Assembly: GCA_026075535.2 (NCBI GenBank) | Contig: AP026540.1 | Coordinates: forward strand, 12,400,001-12,464,000 | Source: Tricholoma matsutake | Taxonomy: Eukaryota > Basidiomycota > Agaricomycetes > Agaricales > Tricholomataceae | Reading direction: 5' to 3' | DNA: 64,000 nt | Shown: in pieces, positions 25,735 through 37,687 of the stretch | Numbering within the stretch: position 1 is the stretch's first letter | How the letters are laid out: every line of letters begins with the position of its first letter | Translations under genes and position numbers: made by a program | Notes under the pieces: generated by a model | Seen by the model: the letters and a program-made list of their open reading frames with translations, nothing else | What the model was told of the DNA's origin: nothing | Database searches by the model: none

Positions 25735-26345
25735 GAGGTCTTTAAACTGCCCCATATGTTCCGCATGGATCTGTGCAGAATTGTGTGGACTCCATGCAGA
25801 TTTGCAATCCATACAATAAACCATTTTAGCTGTGCAACACGGTGTGACAGCCCACACAGATCCATGCAGACTAACATGGAATCTGTGTATTTTACTCAGA
25901 CTCCACGGATTTTGTCCATCTGCATCCATGATCAACCAGGTTGGATGAGCAAGGACAGTCTGCATGCATCCAAACAGACCATTTGAGCTTAGCAAAATAA
26001 TGTCACCAATAGTATTTGAACCCGTAGCCTCATGACTAAGTAATAGAGTACAGACACACATTACCATTACACTATGGAGCCATTACTGTTTTGGGCCATT
26101 GATGCAACTACATACCACTGTTTGGCTTTGCATGACAAAGCACACAGCCACGTCATCAATGTTGCCAGCTCATCACTCACCACCAACATCGACACCACCG
26201 CCTCCCTCCCTTCCCTCCACTCTACCACCACCACCACTGCATGCATGCCCACTCCCACCATCACCACCACCTTCAAGCGATCCGACTGGATGGAATGCGG
26301 GCCCAAATGATGGCAACTGTCATTTGGGCCATAGATAAGTTTTTT
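25735..26345. mobile_element. One end of a second hAT-like non-autonomous element
   Basis: GAGGTCTTTAAACTGCCCCA at 25735 continues as TATGTTCCGCATGGATC. It matches the reverse complement of the right terminus of the complete element ending at 33827. Homology in inverted orientation continues through CATGACAAAGCACACAGCCA and the GGCCCAAATGA hairpin (26300-26330), matching about 33150-33460. No opposite terminus is seen within the next 2 kb, so the copy is truncated or chimeric. Confidence 0.6.
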
Positions 26346-28278
26346 TTTCTTTTTTCTTTTTGTTTTTATCAATGAACTAATTGTATTTTATTGCTTTTTA
26401 TGTTGTATACTACTGGGGATGACCTGCCACGATGAAACACGTGCAACCCATGCCCATGCCCACCCAATCCCCCTCCTCCCTGTTCAAATGGGATGTGAGG
26501 CTGTCAACATGGGCTAGAAGGGTGCTGAGGGATGCCAGGAGACCCCAGAAGGGGGATACCTGCCTAGTAAGCACCCACCAACCCCCATACATGTGCCACA
26601 TTGCACTGATGCACCCAAACCCCTCCCCCCCCTAAGAAAAAAAGACAGAAATCCAAATGGGGGACAACAGGGATGAATGACGACAAGCCACCCACCCCCA
26701 GCCTCATGAGCAACTGCTCGTGGGGTGGAATGTGGGTGGAGCGATGCCCAGGCACAGGGACAGGAGACGACAGCGCACCACCTGCCCCCAGCCTCATGAG
26801 CAACTGTTCGTGGGGTGGAATGTGGGTGGAACTGGTTGCAACTGATTGCAACCGGTCTTTGAATGGTTTTCAAAGATTTTCAAAATAAGGCAACCAGCAA
26901 CTGGAATGACCCCAAATATGGGCAACTGCTAGTCTTTGAGGGTCCAGTTGCTGCAACCAAAAAAAACTGGAACTCAACTGGACCCAACTGCAAGCAACCA
27001 GTCTTTCTGGTTGCAGTTGGGCCTCATTGTCAACAGTTGCGGTTGCAGTTGGTAGGCTCAGGCTCGCAAGTCCAACCAATTGGAACTGGTCACAACCAGT
27101 CGCAACTGGGTGGCCTTACCTCGCTACTCAATCTTAGATAGTACAATTTTTTATTTATTTTCTATGTAATTTACTTACTCTGTAACAAATTTGGGGCATG
27201 CCCAAGGAATGACAGGTTGGATGGGCAAGGGTTTATATATGTTTGGGCCATTTGTATATGTTTGAATATGTGTGGTGCAAGTAAACAGCAATGCAACACA
27301 TTTGTTTGTATGTGCTGTCATTCACTTTTCACAACAATGACAATGATGGCATGAGCCCAAATGACATTATCATCATTTGGGCCTGTGGTAAGTTTTCTTT
27401 TGTATATCTTTATGTTTGCTAACTTTATTTCTATGTTTTTAAGTTGAAATTCTTTGGTAATGATGTGTGCTGATGCATACAAACCACACCCACCCGCTCT
27501 ACCTCCTCCTCCCCATTGAAATGGGATGTGAGGAGTGCTGATCAGTCAGGAGGATGGGGAGGGACACCAGGAGACCCCAGCAGGGGGATACCTGCCAGGT
27601 AAGCCCCCCCAGCCACACCCACCTCCATGCCACATCACAGCTAACCCACCCCACCTAGATGCGACATGCCCTCTCTCACTCCAAATGTGAGATGGAGGGG
27701 TATGTTCTTTTTCTATGGTGACACCCCCCTCCCTCGCTCCAAACGCGAGATGGAGGGGTCTCTATTATGTTTCCAGCACCACCACCCAGCCTGTGAGCCA
27801 CTGCTTGCAGGGGTAGATGGGGGTGCTGACTGAGAGGAACAACAATGGAGATATGACAGGCTGCCACACCAACCTGATGACAACAATGTGGCACTGCCGC
27901 AACATCACCAACCCCAACAACAATGACGACGATGATGATGACGATGATGTGGCACTGCTGCCACATCACCAACACCCACCGCCAACCCCAATAATGATGA
28001 TGGTGGCCCCTCAGCCCCCTCTCTTGCTTCAAATGCAAGCAGGGGGGTTCTTGATCTTTTCTACATGACTACAGCTACCTCCCCCCCTCTCTCACTCCCA
28101 ACATGAGCAGGGGGAAGGTTCTTGTTATTTTATTATTAGTTTTATTAATACATATTATGATTTACAATTTACTGTACATATGTATGGTTGTGACTGCTTG
28201 GAACCAGTTGCAAGCCAACAACAACTGGTCACCAACAGAATGTAGGCGTGGCTTTGGAGGTAGGAGTTGGGGTTGGGG
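26346..28278. repeat. Cluster of non-coding GC- and CA-rich repeats
   Basis: 26455-26635 and 27480-27640 are direct repeats (AATGGGATGTGAGG, CAGGAGACCCCAG, GGGGGATACCTGCC). Palindromic modules GAGCAACTGCTC lie at 26708-26719 and, with a mismatch, at 26798-26809. 26830-27115 is dense in GGTTGCAACTG-like motifs. A GAGCCCAAATGA/TCATTTGGGCC hairpin lies at 27353-27383, and GAT/GAC triplet runs at about 27925-27950. No protein is recognisable. Confidence 0.55.
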
Positions 28279-29430
28279 TCACTGCAGGTGCAGAGAGAAT
28301 GGCTGGCATGGGTGTGGCTTTTGGCTGTTGGTCCACAGTGATCGTTGAGTTCTTTGGTGAGTCACCTGGCTGATATATGTCATGGCATGGGCGACATTCT
28401 GGAATGGGGACACTGAGGACTCATGGTACGCTCCGTGGTGGATTTTGTTGAATAGTTTCTCGAGGGGCTGGGGGAGATGGGAATCTCCATCTAGGTGGTG
28501 AACAATGATGTGGTGGGGGAGAGTCCCTTCGTCAAGGTGGGAGTTCATGGCAGTATGGAGGAGACAGTGAGCGTGGCCTGTACCAGTCTCCCTGGTAAGG
28601 TGGGAGCAAAGGTGGACCTGGGCTTTGTGGGCGATCCTCCATTCTAGTCTGTCTTACTGGTGGTGGTTGCATTTCCATAGGTTGTTCTTGCTCACAAACT
28701 TTGCGAGGTTGACAGTCTTCGTCCTCGGGGCTCTCATGAGAGGGGGAAGCTGGGCATTTACGTGAGTCCACCATTATCTGGGATGCCAATGTTACAGTCA
28801 TCTTCTTCATGCGATCCACTTCTCCTCAAAGGCCATCAATCTTGTCGAGCAGTTGCCCTATGACCAACTGAGCTATGATATCTTGTTGCATGAAGTCTGT
28901 AAGTGGCTTGATCGATGCCAGTGTGTCCCAATTGTTGTATCAAGTCATCCACCGTTTTGTCAACTTTGGTGGTCTCTTGTTCCCGATGATTGCTGGTCCG
29001 ATTATGTGTAGGTTCATCAACCTCCATGGCCATGGGTGGTTGGTGAGTGCTGGGACAAATTGGTGACCTTGATCATTTGCGATATCATCATTCTGGTGAG
29101 TGTTGGTCTCTCCTTCCCCCTGCAGAGTTCACTCTGGAACTCTGCTGACTCCTCCCTACACCTCTACCACGACTGTCATTGCTAGAAGCATGTGAGTAGG
29201 AACATTGCATTTTGAAATGTCTTGATGGTTCAAAGTAAGTTGGTGTTGGTAGTGAACAAGTGCTGTGCTGGCAAAAGGGAAAACTTTGTTCGAAAATATA
29301 TTTGTGGTTGATTATGTAAGTTCCCACAGTCAGGAACTTTCTGTAATTGTTACTTTTGGTGTTTGGCTAGCTGGGATGGCTGTTGTATGCCCTGGACTTC
29401 AAGGTATCTGTCCAATGCTTCAAGCTCTTT
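28279..29430 (-). pseudogene. Gypsy-2: 3' region downstream of the chromodomain
   Basis: Minus-strand frames 29088-29327, 28836-29033, 28532-28819 and 28279-28548 follow the chromodomain in the order and style of the Pro/Arg-rich tail frames found after pol in some mushroom gypsy elements (RPQSPGPPLLPPYQGDWYRP, HIIVHHLDGD). They are separated by stops and shifts. The element's 3' LTR was not identified, so the end near 28280 is approximate. Confidence 0.4.
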
Positions 29431-31701
29431 TCAAGAACTCAATGGTTCCCATGTAGTGTCACCTAATGACCACTGAACTTCAAACTCAAGTTTTTTTTCT
29501 TTTCCCCATCGATGTCCAATTAATTTATCCACAAACCACTCTTGGTCATCCAGTGTTCCGAAGTCATACGGTTCTGGGTGGACTCTATTTGGAAACATAG
29601 AGTCATCGTTTGGGTGGTAGGGTCGTAGTTGTGATGTGAAATGAGGGTACGAGTCGCCAGGCTTGCAATGCTGTAGGTAGTTCCAACATGTATGTAGATG
29701 TTTCATGTTTTGCCTCAAGAATCTTGTATGGTCCGATGAACTTTGGACAAAGCTTGCATGCTCATCCAGATGGTAAGTTGAGGTTTTTTGTAGAGAGGAA
29801 TACCAATTCCCCTTTGGTGATCTTTGGTTCCTTTGTTTGATGGTTGTTTGCATGGTATGTCAGAATACCCAAGCTTCAATGATAGCGTTGTGAGCATTGG
29901 CAAGATTCTGTAAAGCTTGCCTCACGAATTCTTTTATTCCCTTAGGGATAGTGTTGTCTGATTGAATCTCATGTATCATGGATGGCATATACCCATTGTT
30001 GAGTTCAAATGGTGCATATTTGGTGGTTCCAGATATGCTAGAGTTGATGGCAAACTCTGTGAGATCGACTCTATCTGTCCAGTCCTTCTGATCGTTGTGG
30101 ACGATCATACAAAATATTTGCCTGACGTTTCGATTGGCACACTCAGTCTGACCATCCATTTGCAGATGATATGAGGTGGACATTAGTAGTTTAATTCCTA
30201 GCATTTTGTGGAGCTCGTGCCACCATTTTGATGTAAACTTTGTGTCCCTGTCGCTTACAATTGAACTGGGTAGGCTGTGCAAGCATACAATTTCCCGTCG
30301 GTATATCCATGATAGCTCGGACACTCTCATATTGGTGTGTACTGGTATAAGGTGGACCATGCTAGTCATTCGGCATATAATCACCCAGAGGTAATTAAAG
30401 CCTTTTGATTCTGGGAATGGTCCTACAAAGTCCATTCCAATAGAATCCCATGGTTTGATTGGTATTGGTAAGGGGTGGAGCTTTCCAAACAGTTTCACAT
30501 TGAATCCCTTTGCACGCTGACAGAGTTCGCAGGTCCAACAGAACTTGCAGGTGTCCTTGTTCATAAGAGGCCACCAGTAACATCATCGGGTGTACTCATT
30601 TGTCCATTGATCTCCAAAGTGCCTGAGGATGGTGTGTGCTTGGTCCAGTACCTGCATAATCATACCTCGGTTGTGGGGGATGCATACAACTTCGACGGAT
30701 TGTTGGTTTTTTTGCCAGATGAGGTCATCCTTGACCTCAAAGTTGGTGTATTTGCTGGGTTTTTCTAGAATATGTGCAAATAACTTATCATCTTTGTAGC
30801 TGGATTGGATTTGTTTGATGAATTCTTCATTCCCCCATGTTGTCAGTGTAGCATTTGATGTTTGTTTGAATTTCAGCTAAGGTGATATCGTCACCATAGG
30901 ATGATGGAGCGGGGTTCTCGGGTATTTTTTCAGATACGGATGGGGCCTCAGCCATGTTAGACATATTATTGATTATGTGTTGATTAGCCTTGTCCATAAG
31001 TTTGGCCTCTAAGTCATGTGTTTCTTGTTGTTCTTGTAGTTGTTTACTACAGCGATGTTCCATATGTATGGCTTGCAATTCGATTATTTTTGATGTGACT
31101 TCTCAATACCATTGGCCAGGCAGGTCGTCCCCAGCAGGATCGATACAAATGTCAGCTTGCACATATTCATGAGGTTGATGAGTATCCATTAAGGTATCGC
31201 TCTCATAATATTGTGATAGGCAATCAGCTACCTTGTTGAGTTTGCCTTTGATATAGGTGATGTCAATGTCAAATCAAGAAAGATAATCTATCCATCTCTG
31301 TTGTCAACCTGATAGATTTGCTTGGGTTTGAAACAATTCGAGTGCCTTATGGTTGGTGATGATATGTATGCAGTATACGATGAGTTTATCTTCCCATTTT
31401 AGTAATGCTTTGAGGATCGCAAGAGTTTCCAACTCATGTACTGCATAGTTATGTTGGGCAGCCATAAACTTTTTCAACATGAATCCAGCTGGTCAACACC
31501 TTTGCCATGTGTGTCCTTGGCCATACATTGCTCCTATACCCGATTTCGATGCATCACAGATCAGCCATATAGGTTTGTCGCGATGTTTTGGGTCGATAGG
31601 TGCAATTATCGGGGTTTTGTAGCAGATCTGCTTAATCATATCAAAACACCATTGGTGAATTGGTCAGCAGTGGAAAGGAGTTCCATTTTGTGTCATTGCT
31701 A
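29431..31701 (-). pseudogene. Gypsy-2 pol, distal half: RNase H, integrase, chromodomain
   Basis: Reading leftward from 31701, RNase H-type sequence (RC-stop-PAGFMLKKFMAAQHNYA, then QQRWIDYLS-stop-FDIDITYI) has TGA at three arginine positions. The integrase lies in 29860-30564: WTCELCQRAKG from the zinc module, then MDFVGPFPES, SDRDTKFTSKWW and DGQTECANR, giving the D, D and E region. A chromodomain ends the protein (FEVQWSLGDTTWEP, about 29440-29530), which in chromoviruses directs integration to chromatin. The proximal half of this pol lies at 39677-40800, on the other side of Gypsy-1. Confidence 0.8.
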
Positions 31702-31706
31702 GTAGG
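31702..31706. repeat. Target site duplication GTAGG (left copy) of Gypsy-1
   Basis: GTAGG directly precedes the LTR at 31707 and is repeated at 39677-39681 directly after the other LTR. A 5-bp duplication is the norm for Ty3/gypsy integrase. Confidence 0.9.
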
Positions 31707-32102
31707 TGTTAGGGCAACACCCACTATCTGCTAGCTAAGACCGTGTGGGTTCTCTCTACAAGAAGGGGGCAGGATCTGTGCTCGTGATGGGGGAATTGAT
31801 GGTTTTGATGTGAGGGGTTATTAATAGGTGAGTTTGTTGACAAAGGCCTTTCACACTGAAAACATAGGTGGAATACCAAAGAGAACACAACTGGGTCCCC
31901 TAGGTGTATATTTAGGGTTTATATACTATGTTACACATATTGTACATTGTTGTTACCGATGCGTGCATACATGCGCATACATCTTGATGCGTGCGAAATA
32001 AAATTCTCATGCTATCAAAGTGTAGTGTCATTTGGCATCATTTGGCATAATGTAGTGTAATTCGACATAATAAAATAAAAATGAAATTTTATTAGGTAAT
32101 GG

Positions 32103-33827
32103 CAGTAATTTACACTGCCCCATATGTTCCATGCGGATCTTTGCAGACTGTGCAGACTCCGTGCGGACTCCATGCGGAGTCCAACCATCTGGTGACCAAA
32201 ATGAAAAATTACACCCCTTTTGCCACGGACTTCGCCCCAGTCCACATGGAGTCCGCATAAGTCCACATAAGTCCACACGGAGTCCACATAAGTCCACGTG
32301 GAGTCCACATAAGTCTGTGCAGAGTCCACATAAGTCCACGCAGAGTCCACATAAGTCCACGCGGAGTCCACATAAGTCCACATAAGTCCACACAGATTCC
32401 AACCATGTGGTGACCCAAATGAAGAATTGAGGCATGGGTTGATGGCAAAAAAAAACAAGGATGCCCCATGACAGGGGACATTTTATTGGTAGTATTAAAT
32501 ACAAAAAAAGTTGCCCCCCTGCCAAGGAGGGGGGCAGTAGACTATAGAACAAAATAAATAACCCACCATCTCGCTAGCATGCAAGATGGCAGGGGCGGGT
32601 GTGTTCATTGTCGGCCTTCCCTTGTGGCCCCCTCTTGTCCCCCCTCACCATTCCCCATTGGTCTGTATGCACCCCCCTTCCTCGTCGTTGTTCCACCCAT
32701 GATCCACCCCACGAGCAGTTGCTCGTGAGGCTGGGGGCGGGTGGTGTGCTGTTGTCTCCTGTCCTATCTCCCTTGTTGTCTCCCTCCCCCTCCCCCTTTG
32801 TCTCCCTTTCCTCTCGTCTCCCATCCCCCTCGTCATCATTCCACCCACCATCCACCCCACGAGCAGTGGCTCACGAGGCTGGAGGTGGGTGGTGTGTCCT
32901 TGTGGGGTGGATGGTGGGTGGTGTGTTGTTCTGTGGTTGGCGTCAGTTTCGTCAGTGTCGTGGGGCTGGGGGTGGGTGGTGTGTCATCCATTGCCATGGG
33001 TGGTCGTGGTGGGGCCCTGGTGCTTGTTTTCATCTGTTTTGGGGGGGTTTGTGTCATCCTGCATTGTCGTCCATCATTACCTGTAGATTAGAACCTAAAA
33101 AACAAAGACAACAATTAGTTAGTTGATAAAAAGAAGAAACAAATTTTAAAAAATTACCTATGGCCCAAATGATGCAATTGCATTGTTTGGGCCCGCATTG
33201 CTTCTGGTCGGCTTGTTGGCAGCTCTTCGTGGCCGTGGAATGGGGCTGGGAGTGGGTGGAGGTGAAGTGGGTAGAGTGGAGATGGTGGTGGTAGAGAGGG
33301 AAGGAGGGAGGGAGTGAGGTGGTGGCATGGTCGTCGTTGATGGTGGTGGTGGTGAGTGATGAGCTGGCAATGTTGATGACATGGCTGTGTGCTTTGTCAT
33401 ACAAAGCCAAACAGTCATATGTAGTTGCATCAATGGCTACAAACAATAATGGCTGCATAGTGTGATGGTAATGTGCATCTGTACTTATTAGTTAGCCATG
33501 AGGCTCTGAGTTCAAACACCATTCATGACATTATTTTGCTAAGCTCAAATGGTCTGCTCAGATGCATGCAGACTGTCTTTGCTGGTCCTTGCTCGTACTT
33601 GCTGTCTGATCTCGGATGCGGATGGCCGAAATCCATGGAATCCAAGTAAAAAGTGTGGAATCCGAGCTAGTCCATGCGGATCCGTGTGGACTGTCTGCCC
33701 CTGTTGCATAACTAAAACTGTTCATTAGATGGGATGTAAATCTATACGGAGTCCGTGCAGATCCGTGTGGAGTCCATGCAATTCCACATGGATCCGCGCG
33801 GAACATATGGGGCAGTGTAAAGACCTC
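32103..33827. mobile_element. Non-autonomous hAT-like element, 1725 bp, inside the Gypsy-1 LTR
   Basis: GGTAATGG occurs at 32095-32102 and again at 33828-33835, and once only in the uninterrupted LTR copy near 39655, so it is an 8-bp target duplication. The ends are inverted: CAGTAATTTACACTGCCCCA on the left, and GAGGTCTTTACACTGCCCCA reading in from the right. Both continue TATGTTCC; the outermost 5-6 bases differ. An 8-bp duplication with short TIRs is the signature of the hAT superfamily. There is no transposase frame. Inside are a 21-bp array (about 32250-32398), GAGCAGTTGCTC modules (32713-32724 and 32861-32872) and a GGCCCAAATGA hairpin (33162-33193). Confidence 0.85.
32250..32398. repeat. 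21-bp tandem array near the left end of the hAT-like element
   Basis: About six units of AGTCCACATAAGTCCACGCGG with small variants. Related GTCCATGCGGATCC words are scattered near the other end (33680-33800). Repeated subterminal motifs are typical transposase-binding regions of hAT elements. The length (21 = 7 codons) keeps several frames open, which explains the long spurious frames here. Confidence 0.8.
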
Positions 33828-33852
33828 GGTAATGGGGTGGTTTCCTAACATT

Positions 33853-33864
33853 ACCCCCCTTTTA
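33853..33864 (-). other. Polypurine tract of Gypsy-1
   Basis: Reading minus strand: AAAAGGGGGGTA immediately before the 3' LTR. The A-rich end overlaps the TAA stop of pol. The same tract is at 59809-59820 in Gypsy-3. Confidence 0.85.
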
Positions 33865-36800
33865 TGCCTCGACTTCCAGGCAAGAAAATATTGTGTTTGT
33901 CCCCTCTGTGAAATTTTGGTAAGGCTGGAATCTCATCCCCTCATATACCATTCTCACAATGCAATGCGGAGCATTCAGATTACGTTTAAAGAATTGGGCG
34001 ATCGCATTACATGCTTGCTTACAATTCTCTTCGGGCTCCCACAAATTATTTTTGTCGGTATAGTTTTTCCACTTTATTAAGAACTCCAATTTGTTCCGTC
34101 GAAGATGTGAGTCTAGAATTTCTTCAACTACATATTCTGGAGCACCTTCTACTATCATCAGAGGTTGCGGAGTAGTTTGTTGGCCAGGAATAGTGGGTGG
34201 GCGGTAAGGGCGTAGGTGGGATATGTTAATCTCAGGATCAATCTTGAATGATTGGGGTAATTTTAGCACTACTGCATTAGGCGAGATCACTTTAGAGATC
34301 GCATATGGGCCAACTTGTTTCTCCATAAGTTTCTTTGAAGGTCGTGGAATATTGAGGTCCTTGGTACTTAGCCACACCAAGTCACCAACTTTGTACTCTG
34401 GAGTGCATGCTCGAGTATGATCTGTGTGTCACATCATGTCATCATGTGCTTTCTTCAATGATGCCTCTGCTTCCTCCTGTACCTTTTGCATCTTAGATAC
34501 AAAGTCTTCTACCAACTGTACTTTGACTTCCCTTCTGGGTTCTACTCCCATGTGAGGATGATATCCATAATTCACAAAAAAGGGTGACATACGAGTAGCC
34601 GAATGGAATTTGTTATTGTGGGAAAATTTGGCAATTGCCAGCCATTTGGGCCAGTCAGTTTGTTGGTAGTTGACAAACATACGTAGGTACTGCTCCAACT
34701 CCTGATTCATTCTCTCTGTCTGCCCATCAGTCTGCGGGTGATATGCCGTAGATAATTTGGTTTGAATTCCCAATATGTTGTTTAGTTCTCACATAAACAC
34801 GGAAGCAAATTGTGGTCCGCGATCAGAGATAATGGTATCAGGTAACCCATGTAACTGCCATACCTGATTTAGATAGAGGCATGCCAAGCCCAATGATGAG
34901 GTTTCTGTAGTAGTAGGAATAATATGGACCTCTTTTGTAAAGCGGTCGCATACTACGAATATTGCATCATACCCTTGAGCCTCAGGTAATCCAGTAATAA
35001 AATCCACAGATATATCTTGCCACGGCGCTTTAGGTATAGGGTTTGGCATTAATTTTCCTGCAGGTTTTTCTGGAAATTTCTTCCCCCTCATACACGTATC
35101 ACATCCATCCACATACCCCAACACATGCTTTGAAATTCCGGGCCACCAATAATTTCTCATTACTAATTCCAATGTCTTCCATCTTCCTGGGTGTCCAGCT
35201 GTCAGTAAATTATGATGTAACTGGATGATCTCCCTTTGCAAATCCTGATCCTTTGGTACATACACCTTTCCTCAAAACAACACCAACCCTTGTTCCTCAG
35301 CCCATTCATCTCCTTTAATATTACCCTTCTTCTCTCCCTTCAGAGCTTTCACAGCTTCCACTACCTCATCATCCATTTCTGAACATTGTCTAATTTTAGA
35401 CAACATTTCCATTTCCAAGCTATCTATTAATAGATGCCTTGATGCATAGCGCAAATGCGAAAGTATTCTGGTTTGAGTAAGGTAACATTCTTATTGTCCT
35501 CCTCCACCCCCCTTTTATGATCAATACGTCTGGATAATGCATCTGCTTTCCTCATTAAGCTTCCCACTTTGTGGACCAAGTGAAAATTAAAACAGGATAG
35601 GAATAATGCCCAACACGCTTGCCAGCGATTAAGCTTTTTAGTGGACATGAAGTATTGCAGATTTTGATGATCCGTCCAGATCTCAATCTGATGCGTACAT
35701 CCTTCCAAATAATGCCTCCATGCCTCCAACGCTTGTATTATCCCCAACATCTCTTTGTCATGCACATCATAATTTCTCTCCACATCATTCAACCCTCAGG
35801 ACAGATATGCACAAGGATGCCATTTGTCATCTTTGCACAGCATTGATAATACCACTCCAGTAGCAAAATCAGATGCGTCTGATTCCACTCGTAAAGGGCA
35901 TGTGAAATCCACTGGGGCTAATATTGGTCCCTCCACAAACTTCCTCTTCAATTCCTTAAATGCTGTCTGCTGCTGCTCTCCCCACCTCCATACTACTCCC
36001 TTTCACATAAGGTTATGTAAGGGTGCAGCAATTTTAGAAAAATTGTGCACAAAGTGACGATGATAATTTGCGAGTCCCAAGAAGGCTTGAACCTCCTTGA
36101 CATGGGTGGGCACAGGCCAATCTGTGATTGCCTGTACCTTGATCGGATCCATTTTGATCCCATCAGGGCTGATCAATAATCCTAGGAACTCAATTTCGCT
36201 TGCCCCAAACACACACTTCTCCGGTTTCAAAAATAGATCATTCTCCACCAACCTCCGTAACACCTCCTGCACTATTGCCTCATGATTTTCTTCATCCTCC
36301 GTGAATATCAGAATGTCATCAATAAATATTATTACCATGCCTTTGTCTATTATGTCCTTGAAAATGTCATTCATCATATTTTGAAAGGTTGGGGGACTAT
36401 TTGTCATCCCGAAAAACATGACAAGCGGCTCGAAGGATCCTCAATGTGTGGCAAATGTGGCCTTCCACTCATCTCCTTTCTTTATTTGTACATTGTTGTA
36501 TCCCCATCGTAAATCCAATTTTGTGAAGACCTTGGCTTTTCCCACCTTGTCAATTATTTCTGAGATCAATGGCAGGGGGTACGCATTCTTCACTGTCCAC
36601 TCATTCAGATACCTATAATCTGTACACATCCTCTTCCTTTGGTCTTTCTTTGGCATGAAGAATATTGGTGACGTCTGTGGTGATTTCGAAGGTCGTATAT
36701 ATCCTTTCCGCAATTGCTCCTTCAGGAATGCATCCACTTCTTCTTGTTCCATCGGAGATAATGGATATACCTTTGACTTCTTTGGCACAAACCCTGGCTT

Positions 36801-37687
36801 CATCTCGATTGCATGATCCCATGGCTTCTGCACTGGCATTTGCTCAGACTCCTTCTGGTGGAACACTGACAGATATTCATGATACACTTTCGGCACCCAC
36901 TCCTCCACTGGCTTCTCCACCTTCACAATATTCTTGTCCCATGACTGTCCTCCACAAATTGCTCTAAAGGTTTGCTTCTGCTCTTCTTTCTCGATCATGA
37001 TTGGAACTTCCCCATTTGGCGTTTCCTCATCCTCCACTTCCTCCATCGTAACAGAATACTTCCTCGGACGTTCTTTTTCTTTCTTTTTCCTTTTCTCCTT
37101 CTTCATCTTCCTCCCATACACATTACATTCCTTAGGACAACAAGTCATTTGTACTTTCCCAGTTTTCCAATCAATTTCAGGATTATGCTTCCATAACCAT
37201 GGACATCCTATTATTAGATTGGTTTTCCCAAGATTGCACACTTCAAATATGGCTCGCTCCTGATGCTCCTGATACTTTAATACCATAGTCACTTCCTCCT
37301 TGATAGTTCCTCCACAATTGACTGTTCCGTCAATATTATACACCATTATAGGTTGTGCCAGCTTGCATGTGTTAATACCATTTCTGGTAATTAAGGATCA
37401 ATTAATAAATAATCCTGTAGCACCACTATCAAGCAATGCTTCCACATCAATCGCTGCATGCGTGTCCACTGTCTTCAGTCCCATAGTCAAGGTGATTTCA
37501 GGTTCTATTCATGCAGAGCGAATAAAGAATTTAGGGGTTTTCGGAAATGATGCGTGACAATTTTCTTTGTCACATGATTTGCAACAGTCGTACTCCTCTT
37601 CAATTTCCGTTTCTGATTTACTCTGGGTTTCCTCGGATACTAATACATTGTAATGATTCTGGGTCACCAATGGGGAAACCTTCACTG
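33862..37687 (-). pseudogene. Gypsy-1 pol: protease, RT, RNase H, integrase, chromodomain
   Basis: The frame starts at the ATGA-type overlap with gag; here the ATG is GTG (37683-37685). Protease has LLDSGATGLF (about 37415). RT runs about 37000-36003 with [25 protein letters not shown] and FIDDILIF. RNase H lies near 35430-35850 (DKEMLGIIQALEAWRHYLEG). Integrase is at 34429-35265, with HH-CC zinc module (HHNLLTAGHPGR, CDTCMRGKKF), DFITGLPEAQG, SDRGPQFAS and TDGQTERMNQ. The C-terminal chromodomain ends at 33862 (YVVEEILDSHLRRNKLEFLIKW). TGA codons interrupt at, for example, 36441-36443 and 34789-34791, at sites where the sibling copy Gypsy-3 has CGA or CAA. Confidence 0.9.

Larger units (their letters stand above)
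31707..33850 (-). repeat. Gypsy-1 3' LTR, split by a hAT-like element
   Basis: 31707-32102 and 33828-33850 together make the LTR (about 411 bp once the insertion and its extra 8-bp duplication are removed). They align with the intact LTR at 39266-39676 through the joining sequence ATTAGGTAATGGGGTGGTTT. Confidence 0.93.

Noticed and set aside
26046..26360. A Cys- or His-rich protein gene around 26.1-26.3 kb
   Set aside because: Both strands show low-complexity Thr/Pro or Val/Gly runs from CACC repeats, and the inverted copy at 33.2 kb does not conserve a frame.
32131..32552. Long overlapping frames on both strands rich in SPHKST or MWTYVDL repeats
   Set aside because: They arise from the 21-bp tandem array, whose length is a multiple of three; not genes.
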